Made by a program: the position numbers and the translations under genes. From a virus: a stretch of 33,559 bases of DNA. Below, in pieces: positions 18,061 to 24,116 of the stretch (its first letter is position 1; every line of letters begins with the position of its first letter). Location of the stretch: the IMG/VR virus record IMGVR_UViG_3300049218_000480, positions 1 through 33,559 of that record. The stretch is one strand, 5' to 3'. A model generated the notes under the pieces. That model was not told where the DNA came from, searched no databases, and worked only from the letters and a program-made list of their open reading frames with translations.

Positions 18061-18269
18061 TTCCCACACACCTTCACGTACTCGGCGTTGTGGGCAAGGA
18101 TTTGTTCCTTGGTCTCGTCGGTATCCCGGCGACTGGCGGATATGGGCTTGAAGTGCTCGCAGCCGGCGATGACGACTGTGGGCGGGGCTGGCGGTTTCGT
18201 GGGCGTGCATGCCACTGCGAATACGCAAGCAATCCACACGATCCCGTATCCGGCTTCAAGCTTAGTCAC
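18057..18269 (-). CDS. Outer-membrane spanin lipoprotein (Rz1-like)
   Basis: 70 residues from a GTG at 18269, overlapping the 3' end of the Rz-like gene by 8 bases. N-terminal signal peptide ending in a lipobox (FAVAC, Cys21), then a Pro-rich mature start (TPTKPPAPP), and a CEHFKPISAS...ILAHNAEYVKVCG tail seen in many Rz1-like proteins of this group. Together with the inner-membrane spanin it fuses the two membranes in the last lysis step. Confidence 0.82.
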   Translation of the reverse strand: MTKLEAGYGIVWIACVFAVACTPTKPPAPPTVVIAGCEHFKPISASRRDTDETKEQILAHNAEYVKVCGK

Positions 18270-18552
18270 GCAGCCGCCCCTGAGCCTTCAAGGCATCGTC
18301 CAGGGCGTTGGGGCCCTTGTCTGCTATGGCGTGCGCCTCGGCATCGGATGCCTGCCGGCTGCTGGTGGCCTCGGTCTTGGCCCTAGTAGCCGCGGCCTGC
18401 GTCTCGATGGCAACCTCGGCCCGGGTCTGATTCGAGGTATCCGACTTGGCCTGCTCTACGGCCTTGTCCTTACCGCGGGCGCCGAGTACATGGCCCAGGA
18501 ATCCGCCGATGACTGCGGCCACAGCGAGACAAGCGGCCAGGATGGCGCTCAC
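18262..18552 (-). CDS. Inner-membrane spanin (Rz-like)
   Basis: 96 residues from a GTG at 18552 overlapping the holin stop as GTGA; the longer frame upstream is the holin gene in another frame. One N-terminal transmembrane helix (residues 2-22) followed by an Ala/Lys/Glu/Thr-rich coiled coil, the architecture of Rz i-spanins. The next gene, overlapping by 8 bases, encodes the lipoprotein partner. Confidence 0.8.
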   Translation of the reverse strand: MSAILAACLAVAAVIGGFLGHVLGARGKDKAVEQAKSDTSNQTRAEVAIETQAAATRAKTEATSSRQASDAEAHAIADKGPNALDDALKAQGRLRD

Positions 18553-18758
18553 TGTGGATCGACCTTGGTCACGGTGACCCGACCGTAGATGCCAATCGCA
18601 GCCGTCACCAGTGCGGCGATGGCTAGCGCGGTCGGAGGGATCGCCGAACGCCACTCGGCGGGTAGCGTGAGCCATACCCCTGGCATAGCACCGGTAACGG
18701 CCAGCATTTGCGTACTGAGCCACTTCCAGGCGTGCCGCGCGTTATCGACCAGTTTCAT
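18549..18758 (-). CDS. Holin, small phage type
   Basis: 69 residues. The N-terminus MKLVDNARHAWKWLSTQ and the PAEWRSAIPP turn before a membrane segment (residues about 43-60) are those of a small holin family common in phages of this kind (DUF7940-like). A second hydrophobic stretch lies at residues 18-32. ATG preceded by AAGAAGG. The holin makes the membrane holes that release the endolysin encoded upstream, which has no signal peptide. Confidence 0.8.
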   Translation of the reverse strand: MKLVDNARHAWKWLSTQMLAVTGAMPGVWLTLPAEWRSAIPPTALAIAALVTAAIGIYGRVTVTKVDPQ

Positions 18759-18782
18759 TTCGCCTTCTTCTTCGGCTGGGCC

Positions 18783-19127
18783 TTACCGTTGGGCTTTTTG
18801 GGCGGGTTCAGGATGATCGGGGTGGACATAGGCATGTTCCGGCTTGAGTTGAGGGGCTTGCACATAGATGGCTTGCAGGTAGGAATTGAGGTCACCTACC
18901 TGACGGGCGAGATTCAACGTCCACAAGGAAATGGCGAAGGCCACTGCTACTGCGAACGAGGCAAGGACCGAGCACACGAGCACTCCGATACCCCCGGCGT
19001 TGACAACCACCCGGGAGTCGCTCTTGGCGTGGCCATTACCCGAGCCGAGCCGATCCAATGCCCTGCGCATGTCTTGCAAGGTCTCAGATAGCTCGTTGAA
19101 GATGTCCTCCTGACGGCTTGGCTCCAT
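18783..19127 (-). CDS. Small membrane protein of the lysis cassette
   Basis: 114 residues, ATG at 19127 overlapping the upstream stop as TGATG. N-terminal amphipathic helix (FNELSETLQDMRRALDRLG), one strong transmembrane helix (about residues 45-72), and a Pro/His/Lys-rich C-terminus. No family recognised. Position between endolysin and holin suggests a role in lysis timing (holin-like or antiholin-like) or superinfection, which cannot be decided from the sequence. Confidence 0.6.
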   Translation of the reverse strand: MEPSRQEDIFNELSETLQDMRRALDRLGSGNGHAKSDSRVVVNAGGIGVLVCSVLASFAVAVAFAISLWTLNLARQVGDLNSYLQAIYVQAPQLKPEHAYVHPDHPEPAQKAQR

Positions 19128-19468
19128 CAATCCTCATCCCGGGTACTGACGCCCTGCTTTGCTGCAATGCGGCGAACAAGGCGATCTACGTTGAGGACGG
19201 ACTTCTGTAAATCCTTGAAGTCGTCGTTGTGCGGCCGGTTGTTGGCGATATCCAACTGAAGGTCTTTAAGGGCTAGATCCTGTCGGTGTTGCCACCGCTC
19301 CACGCGCCAGGCGTTCGCGAATAGGGCCATGACACCCACCCGGATGACCCATCGGATCAGGTCATTTGTGCTTGCCACATCGAAAAGCTGGGATGGCTCA
19401 CCATCCAGCAAGATCAGCCCGAGCATTTGGGCCGTCATGCCGCCAAGAAGCCACGAAAACAACGTCAC
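19127..19468 (-). CDS. Membrane protein of the lysis cassette, possible second holin
   Basis: 113 residues from a GTG at 19468 overlapping the endolysin stop as GTGA. Two hydrophobic helices (residues about 4-22 and 38-54) and a long charged helical C-terminus (LALKDLQLDIANNRPHNDDFKDLQ). Two membrane helices plus a charged tail is the layout of class II holins, so a holin or antiholin role is plausible but unproven. Confidence 0.58.
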   Translation of the reverse strand: MTLFSWLLGGMTAQMLGLILLDGEPSQLFDVASTNDLIRWVIRVGVMALFANAWRVERWQHRQDLALKDLQLDIANNRPHNDDFKDLQKSVLNVDRLVRRIAAKQGVSTRDED

Positions 19469-19905
19469 AGGCGCCCCTCAAACAGGGCGCGCTCTTTGGC
19501 CCTGCGAGTCACCAGCCCTGGCATCACCTTGCCCGCGGCCTTGGTCCACTTGGGGAACTCTGCGGCGGCGACGGTGAAGTCCTTTGCGTTGATCCGGTTC
19601 AGCAGCGTGGAGCTACGGAAGCGGCCCTCGCCCAGGTTGAACACGAAGTCAGCCAGGGCGTCGAACTGGCCCTGAGTGAGCGGAACGTCCACCCAACGGG
19701 TGACGGCATTGCCTGCCTCGGTCATGTCCACCACGAGCCGCTGCTGAGCCTCGGCAAGGGTGATCGACATACCAGGCTTCACGCCCCGCGTGCTGCCATA
19801 GCCGATTGTCCACGGAGCGCCGCCTGTAGCCGGGTCAGGGTAGGCGGTCAGGCGCAGGCCTTCCGCCTCCTTAGCCAGGTTGTAGGCGTTGGCGCTGGGT
19901 TTCAT
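19465..19905 (-). CDS. Endolysin, GH24 lysozyme
   Basis: 146 residues, T4-type muramidase. The glycosidase signature EAEGLRLTAYPD...WTIGYG gives the catalytic residues E15, D24 and T33 (T4: E11, D20, T26). It cleaves the MurNAc-GlcNAc bond of peptidoglycan. There is no signal peptide or signal-anchor segment, so export depends on a holin encoded downstream. It is the first gene after the intrinsic terminator of the late leader. Confidence 0.93.
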   Translation of the reverse strand: MKPSANAYNLAKEAEGLRLTAYPDPATGGAPWTIGYGSTRGVKPGMSITLAEAQQRLVVDMTEAGNAVTRWVDVPLTQGQFDALADFVFNLGEGRFRSSTLLNRINAKDFTVAAAEFPKWTKAAGKVMPGLVTRRAKERALFEGRL

Positions 19906-19921
19906 CTAGGTTCCGGTAGGC

Positions 19922-19958
19922 GCAAAACAAAAAGCCCCGCCGGTTAAGGCAGGGCTTT
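19922..19958 (-). terminator. Intrinsic terminator before the lysis genes (tR'-like)
   Basis: On the minus strand a 7-bp stem AAAGCCC/GGGCTTT (outer) plus 3 inner pairs across one mismatch (19931-19941 with 19948-19958) is followed by TTTTTGTTTTG. It stands between the first late gene (19986-20225) and the endolysin start. In lambda a terminator at this position is overcome by Q. Confidence 0.85.
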
Positions 19959-19985
19959 ATGAGATATCGAGCTACTGCTCTGTGA

Positions 19986-20225
19986 TTACGTCTTCCAAAC
20001 TGGCTTCTTAAACTGGATATAAACGCGCAGGTCAACTAGGTCTTTGCTGGAAACGACCTTGTGCACGTACCCCTTCGTCAACGCTGCGCTAGCAGCGTTG
20101 GCAACAGAGGACCGCTCACCGGCAGACTGACAATCCACCCATACCGTGTCTTCTCGGTAATGAGTATCTGAGAGCCCGCGCAGGGCCGCCAGCGCTTCAC
20201 TAGTTGATATAGTCTCTTCCGTCAT
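19986..20225 (-). CDS. Small protein of the late leader
   Basis: 79 residues from ATG 20225 (MTEETISTSEALAALRG); an in-frame start 12 bases upstream is possible. It has a SEALAALRGL helix and a beta-rich end (DLVDLRVYIQFKK). No domain recognised. It is the only gene between the predicted late promoter and the terminator, so it would be expressed even without antitermination. Confidence 0.55.
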   Translation of the reverse strand: MTEETISTSEALAALRGLSDTHYREDTVWVDCQSAGERSSVANAASAALTKGYVHKVVSSKDLVDLRVYIQFKKPVWKT

Positions 20226-20445
20226 TCGCACACCCATACCGGCACGAATTAGGCCGGCCCGGCGTCAGCCGGAGACCCCGGACCGCACTCTGCATCAGGC
20301 GGCTAGGCGACGCTTAACCGCCGCAGAGAGAGAAGAATGAGGGCATGGAAAGACAGATCAAGGCCTGGGACGGCCGAAGGTTCACAAGCATTGTAGAGAC
20401 CGATGCGTATGGCTGAAAACCATACGCTTTCCCGGTCAACGAAGA
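20226..20445. promoter_or_regulatory. Late promoter and structured leader region
   Basis: 220 bases with no convincing gene. On the minus strand TTTTCA (20414-20419) and TACAAT (20390-20395), 18 bases apart, form a plausible sigma-70 promoter reading toward the lysis genes. An 8-bp inverted repeat, GCGTATGG with CCATACGC (20405-20412 and 20420-20427), overlaps the -35 and may be an operator or Q-related element. The leader has GC-rich hairpins, e.g. CCGGC/GCCGG at 20259-20272. All are pattern matches, not demonstrated sites. Confidence 0.45.
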
Positions 20446-20922
20446 TCAGACGTATCTACAAGTGAACCAGTCGAAGAACTCCATCACAAGCTGGATGTCT
20501 TCCTCGTAGTCCTCGCACCATGCCCGGATTTGTTCTAGCTGGTTGGCGTTGACGAGACACCGCGCTATCTCCGGCAGCGTGTCGAAGTCCTCTCCGCCGT
20601 GCGGTTCGAAGAATTCCAGTCGGTCCGCAGAAGAGGCTAGATGCTCAATAGCGGCGTCCACGCAGACGCTGTCCACCGATGCCGCCCTTTCAATGCACTC
20701 CGCCAGGCAGGCTCGCAGCTTCTCGACCACTGCGGTTATTCGCGTGCGTGCAGTTTCAGCAGCTAGGTCCTCTTCCTCGGCGCAGATGACGGTTACATCG
20801 TCACCTGCGCTCCAAAGGGCCACTAGCGCCGCTCCGGCAATTGCCATCCCGCCTGTGACCGTGCGATCGGGCGGGCGCTGCCATGAGTCGGCAAGTGGCC
20901 GTATCGGCACGACGTTGCTCAT
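20446..20922 (-). CDS. Hypothetical protein downstream of the antirepressor
   Basis: 158 residues, start overlapping the antirepressor stop as ATGA. Acidic and helical throughout (EEEDLAAETARTRITAVVEK, EYEEDIQ-like segments), Cys at several positions, ending WFTCRYV. Residues 25-37 form a short hydrophobic Ala/Gly stretch (GMAIAGAALVALW). No family recognised. Being in the ant operon it could modulate antirepressor activity, which is inference. Confidence 0.6.
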   Translation of the reverse strand: MSNVVPIRPLADSWQRPPDRTVTGGMAIAGAALVALWSAGDDVTVICAEEEDLAAETARTRITAVVEKLRACLAECIERAASVDSVCVDAAIEHLASSADRLEFFEPHGGEDFDTLPEIARCLVNANQLEQIRAWCEDYEEDIQLVMEFFDWFTCRYV

Positions 20923-21683
20923 GCCACGTCGTGCCTCGGGAAGAGTTCCAACACCGATTCCAGCCAGCGGAGTTGCTGGACCGGTGTGCCGTCGCTGTGC
21001 TGCTTTCCGGTGTCGAGCAGGACGGCGTAGGGCCTGCCGGCGTCGGTGGCCACCCAGGTGCCAGCGATACCCTTCTCTTGCACCCCTGCCCGCTCCAACC
21101 GCTTGTTGAAGGCTTGAGCCGATTCGCCCAGGGTGGCGCCGAGTTCTGTTGGCGTGCAGTGGCGTACCGGCTCGTCAGCGATCAAGTGCGTTGCACCCAC
21201 CAGATCGAGCGGATTCACGCCCATGACCAGTTCAATAGCCTTGGCGCCCGAAAGGATCGCCTGGTTGCCCTTGAAGCCGGCTAGCTTCGCGATGGCAAGC
21301 GCGCCCCGGAACTCGGAAGCGACACTGCGCAGGCCGGGACGGACGGGAGTATGCGCGCCCTGCTTTGCCTGACGCTCACACTCGATGAAGTAACGGCGTG
21401 CTTCCCTGCCCTTCTCGTTGCGCTCAACCATCGCCAGTTCCTTGGCCATGTCCAGCGAAACGGCGTACTCCATGGTCGGCCGGCCCCCAAAGGGGTTTTC
21501 GCCGGATTTGGCGACAACCTCGTAGTCCTGCCCGTCGATGAAACCGTACGCTTGAATCCGGTCCTTGATCCAGTTGGTGAAGTCCCTGCCCACCTGAAGG
21601 AACCGGTGGAGGTCGCGAGCGTCCACGGTCTGGACACCCTCACCGCCGATCTGGCGGCTACCGATGCGGATAAGCTCGTTCAT
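20919..21683 (-). CDS. AntA/AntB-type antirepressor
   Basis: 254 residues. The N-terminal half carries the AntA/AntB signature: TVDARDLHRFLQVGRDFTNWIKDRI, then RPTMEYAVSLDMAKELAMVERNEKGREARRYFIECER. The C-terminal part (about 115-254) is a KilA-C-like or variable partner domain. Antirepressors of this family bind phage repressor and trigger induction. The gene lies in an operon behind an Arc-like gene, as ant does in P22. This offers a RecA-independent route of induction. The partner repressor (at 22485 or 27939) is not determined. Confidence 0.87.
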   Translation of the reverse strand: MNELIRIGSRQIGGEGVQTVDARDLHRFLQVGRDFTNWIKDRIQAYGFIDGQDYEVVAKSGENPFGGRPTMEYAVSLDMAKELAMVERNEKGREARRYFIECERQAKQGAHTPVRPGLRSVASEFRGALAIAKLAGFKGNQAILSGAKAIELVMGVNPLDLVGATHLIADEPVRHCTPTELGATLGESAQAFNKRLERAGVQEKGIAGTWVATDAGRPYAVLLDTGKQHSDGTPVQQLRWLESVLELFPRHDVA

Positions 21684-22126
21684 GCTGCCTCCCGGCGTCC
21701 GAGGAACGGCGCGGCAAGGTCAAGGCGCTGGTCCTCCGGCAGCGCGTCGAACAGCGGGTCTCGGGCATCGGCCAGATCTGTAATGACGATCGACTGACGG
21801 ATGCCATCACCGCGGAAAAAGTCTGCCTGCCAGTAGGTCGTGACCCTTCCGCCGATGTCCGTGCCCGGCGGGGTCATACCCGCCAGCAAGACGATTGTTG
21901 GATCTTCGATCTCGGGATAGTCAATGAACGGGCGACGGCCGAAGCCCAACTGCCGCACGGCAGCAGGGGTCATGAGCCAGCCGTCCTCCGTGCCCTTCAG
22001 CCCCGTTATCACCGTGATTTCCACCGTTTCGTTCTCGGGAATCATCACGAATTCGTTCAGATCAGGGTCAAAGGCCCGAACCAGCGCCCGTTGCGTGCCG
22101 GCTTCGCCGGACGTATGCTTCTTCAT
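21680..22126 (-). CDS. Hypothetical protein of the arc-ant operon
   Basis: 148 residues, ATG with AGGAAA 7 bases upstream; its stop overlaps the antirepressor start as ATGA. Beta-rich sequence with VEITVITGLKGTEDGWLM and TYWQADFFRGDG segments. No domain recognised. Located between the Arc-like gene and ant, where P22 has no extra gene. Confidence 0.6.
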   Translation of the reverse strand: MKKHTSGEAGTQRALVRAFDPDLNEFVMIPENETVEITVITGLKGTEDGWLMTPAAVRQLGFGRRPFIDYPEIEDPTIVLLAGMTPPGTDIGGRVTTYWQADFFRGDGIRQSIVITDLADARDPLFDALPEDQRLDLAAPFLGRREAA

Positions 22127-22160
22127 AGAAATTTCCTGGTAAGGGGGATTTCCAATTACG

Positions 22161-22197
22161 ACCTCGACGGCGCGCCAACGCCTTCGAGGTTTTTTTA
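22161..22197 (+). terminator. Plus-strand intrinsic terminator inside the arc-ant operon
   Basis: Outer stem ACCTCGA/TCGAGGT (22161-22167 with 22184-22190) and inner GGCG/CGCC (69-72 with 79-82) followed by T6 (22191-22196). The poly-T is on the plus strand only, so it stops transcription running rightward, against the direction of the neighbouring genes. It overlaps the stop codon of the Arc-like gene. Confidence 0.75.
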
Positions 22198-22362
22198 TGC
22201 GCGCTCGCCATCGATGCGCTCGGCGTCCATAGCCTTGTTTAGAATTCGAACAACTTCCTTATTCAGGCTGCGGTCGTTTTCCTTTGCCTTCGCCTCTAGC
22301 CATCGGCGAACTTCTTTGGAAGCCGTGATGGTGAGGGGCTTCGCCTCTTGACGCTGTTTCAT
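22195..22362 (-). CDS. Arc-like ribbon-helix-helix repressor
   Basis: 55 residues, too short for many gene finders. The sequence KPLTITASKEVRRWLEAKAK, then NDRSLNKEVVRILNKAM is the ribbon-helix-helix pattern of the Arc family: a beta strand (LTITA) that reads the major groove, helix A, and helix B (LNKEVVRILNKAM). P22 Arc (53 residues) is the same size. It stands first in the operon leading to ant and faces a divergent repressor gene across repeated sequences, so autorepression of the ant operon is the obvious inference. Confidence 0.85.
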   Translation of the reverse strand: MKQRQEAKPLTITASKEVRRWLEAKAKENDRSLNKEVVRILNKAMDAERIDGERA

Positions 22363-22372
22363 GCTTCACCAT

Positions 22373-22484
22373 GTTGCATTTCGTTGTGAAATGAATGGTG
22401 TTGCATTTCGTTGCGCTCGTCAACATTTTTTTTGTGTTTTGTTGCGAATCACATATCCTGTCGGTACACCCCAGGATTCTTGAT
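22373..22484. promoter_or_regulatory. Divergent operator region between arc-like and HTH-RHH repressor genes
   Basis: Two direct copies of GTTGCATTTCGTTG (22373-22386, 22400-22413) are 27 bases apart. The first also forms an inverted repeat CATTTC-N5-GAAATG (22377-22393). A T8 tract follows. Possible plus promoter TTGTGT (22432-22437) - N16 - TATCCT (22454-22459) for the repressor; a TTGACG (minus strand, 22418-22423) may be the -35 of the arc-ant promoter, with a poor -10. The repeats are likely binding sites for one or both regulators. Confidence 0.6.
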
Positions 22485-22937
22485 GTGACCGATTTCGCAA
22501 CACGCCTTAGAAAAGCTCGTCTAAAGGCTGGTCTATCCCAGCGCGAATTGGCGCGTTCAGCCGAAATCGACGTTAGCCAGATTTCTCGCTACGAGAAGGG
22601 CAGCGGGGAGCCCCGACCAGGCGCATTGAAGCGGATAGCAGAAAAGCTCGATTCAAGCGCGGAATGGCTTGCTACGGGCAATCCTGACTTCGACCCTGAA
22701 CTTACCACCCACGTCATAAAGCTGGATCTCGACCGGGACATTCAAGAGAAACTGAGGGCTATCGCCGAGCGAGATGGGCGAACGGTGGAAGATGTCGTAA
22801 GGATTGCGATGCTGGAGGCTCTTGCTTTATTCGATGAAGCCCCGCAAAAGGACGAGGCGAAGGACATCCCGGAACGACAAACTGATCCGGGCGGCCCTCC
22901 GCAAGGAACTCGGCCTTCAGCGAAGCGAAGAAAGTAG
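22485..22937 (+). CDS. HTH_XRE repressor with C-terminal ribbon-helix-helix
   Basis: 150 residues from GTG 22485, preceded by AGGA; a longer frame from 22395 runs through the repeat region and begins with implausible sequence. Residues 17-36 are a Cro/CI-type HTH (LSQRELARSAEIDVSQISRY). Residues about 75-117 (THVIKLDLDRDIQEKLRAIA, then DGRTVEDVVRIAMLEAL) look like a ribbon-helix-helix, an unusual second DNA-binding or dimerisation module. The tail is Pro/Lys-rich. It diverges from arc-ant, a Mnt-like place. The 3' end overlaps the Q-like gene (opposite strand) by 21 bases. Confidence 0.8.
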   Translation: MTDFATRLRKARLKAGLSQRELARSAEIDVSQISRYEKGSGEPRPGALKRIAEKLDSSAEWLATGNPDFDPELTTHVIKLDLDRDIQEKLRAIAERDGRTVEDVVRIAMLEALALFDEAPQKDEAKDIPERQTDPGGPPQGTRPSAKRRK

Positions 22938-23609
22938 TAGTCCCTCAGCAACGATCAGGGCTTGGCGGCACGTACCCATTAGCCACTGGTACGGCTCCTG
23001 CCAGCGCTCGGTGAATGCAGCTCGCTGCATGCCGAGACGCATGGCGCGCCAAGTCGGCCCGTACTGCACGATGCCCGTGTTGAGGCACCTCTCACACGTC
23101 TTCGGCGCTCCCTTTCGGTCGGTCAGATCCCGGCCATTGCATTCCGGGCATATCCTGGGGTGCGCCAGTTCTTCAAGCACCCCTAGGCGGATGTGCCCAT
23201 AGGGCTCAGCGAAGGTGATCGGCTCAGCCTTCACCACGATCTGCGGCCAGCGGGACATGTGAGCCTCGCTGTAAGCCTGGGTCGCTCGCTGCTTGTCTCC
23301 GGAGTCCGCAATAGCGACCTGGCACAGCGCGCGTTGCATCGCCTGCTCGCGGCGGTTGTGCTCGCCGAGTTGCGCCAGGGTCAGCAGTTGGACCAGCGTT
23401 GCACGCCTGGCCTTCGCCGCATCCGGCCAGTGGACGTGCATTAGCAGTTCGCGGCCCAGTCCATCCGGAACCATTCCGATCGCCGCGGCCACATCCTGTG
23501 GCGTCAGGTCGGGAGCACCGCCGCCAGCACCAATATCGAATTTAACGTTTGCCGGGTTCAAGCGTGCCATCTGACGGCTGACTCGCTCGGAGGGGTCGAA
23601 GGTCTGCAT
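22917..23609 (-). CDS. Q-like late antiterminator with zinc finger
   Basis: 230 residues. Four cysteines at 154, 157, 172 and 175 (CPECNGRDLT...TCERCLNTG) form a DnaJ-like zinc finger as in the phage antitermination Q families. The C-terminal half has the basic/aromatic pattern (WRAMRLGMQRAAFTERW...CRQALIVAEG) typical of Q's DNA/RNAP-binding part. Location at the end of the early replication operon, followed by a late operon with intrinsic terminators, supports Q function. ATG follows CAGGAATC. The similarity is motif-level, so confidence is moderate. Confidence 0.72.
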   Translation of the reverse strand: MQTFDPSERVSRQMARLNPANVKFDIGAGGGAPDLTPQDVAAAIGMVPDGLGRELLMHVHWPDAAKARRATLVQLLTLAQLGEHNRREQAMQRALCQVAIADSGDKQRATQAYSEAHMSRWPQIVVKAEPITFAEPYGHIRLGVLEELAHPRICPECNGRDLTDRKGAPKTCERCLNTGIVQYGPTWRAMRLGMQRAAFTERWQEPYQWLMGTCRQALIVAEGLLLSSLR

Positions 23610-23632
23610 AAGATTCCTGAGCGATGGTGGTG

Positions 23633-23731
23633 TCAGTTGCGCACGTTGCGGCGATTACCCCGCCCTACTTCGCGAACCTGCCCTGCGAACAGGGCGCCGA
23701 CGAGAGCGAGGCAGATGACGGCACCGATCAT
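23633..23731 (-). CDS. 32-residue single-pass membrane peptide
   Basis: ATG overlaps the stop of the upstream gene as TGATG. Residues 2-17 are hydrophobic (IGAVICLALVGALFAG), followed by a short Arg/Asn-rich end. It occupies the otherwise empty gap before Q. Small inner-membrane peptides are common in early phage operons; no function can be assigned. Confidence 0.5.
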   Translation of the reverse strand: MIGAVICLALVGALFAGQVREVGRGNRRNVRN

Positions 23732-24063
23732 CAAGCAGCTGCCTCACGGTCGGTGCGCCATTGCTCGATCAAGTCGCCCAGGATGTCTTCGACAGAGGTG
23801 TCGACCGAGTAGGTGCCAACGATCCGATCGCTGTACTGCCGCAGCATCGATTTGCTGAAGGGGTGGTCAGCGGGCGTGACGTACACGCAGCCGTCGCTGT
23901 CCATACTGATCTGCATCCGACCGCGAGCGTATATAAGCTTCCAGGCGTCCTCGGCGATCGTCTGTGCACCGAGAGCACCAGGGCGAAGCTGGCCTATTGG
24001 CTCAAGAATGTTGCGCGGTGTAATCGCTGAATTATTTGCGTCGCTCGACGGCGTGACGGTCAT
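23731..24063 (-). CDS. Hypothetical early protein
   Basis: 110 residues from ATG 24063, with GGGAGGA 8 bases upstream; the longer frame adds a Pro/His-rich leader without its own ribosome site. Mixed alpha/beta sequence (MQISMDSDGCVYVTPADHPF, VEDILGDLIEQWRTDREAA). No domain recognised. It follows the helicase gene in the replication operon. Confidence 0.6.
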   Translation of the reverse strand: MTVTPSSDANNSAITPRNILEPIGQLRPGALGAQTIAEDAWKLIYARGRMQISMDSDGCVYVTPADHPFSKSMLRQYSDRIVGTYSVDTSVEDILGDLIEQWRTDREAAA

Positions 24064-24116
24064 ATAAAGTCCTCCCGGATGGCCAGCGGTTGATTGGCGG
24101 TGTGGCTTCGTATGCA

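Noticed and set aside
22395-22484. N-terminal extension of the HTH-RHH repressor
   Set aside because: It would translate through the operator repeats and T-tract. GTG 22485 has a proper ribosome site and gives a standard HTH start.
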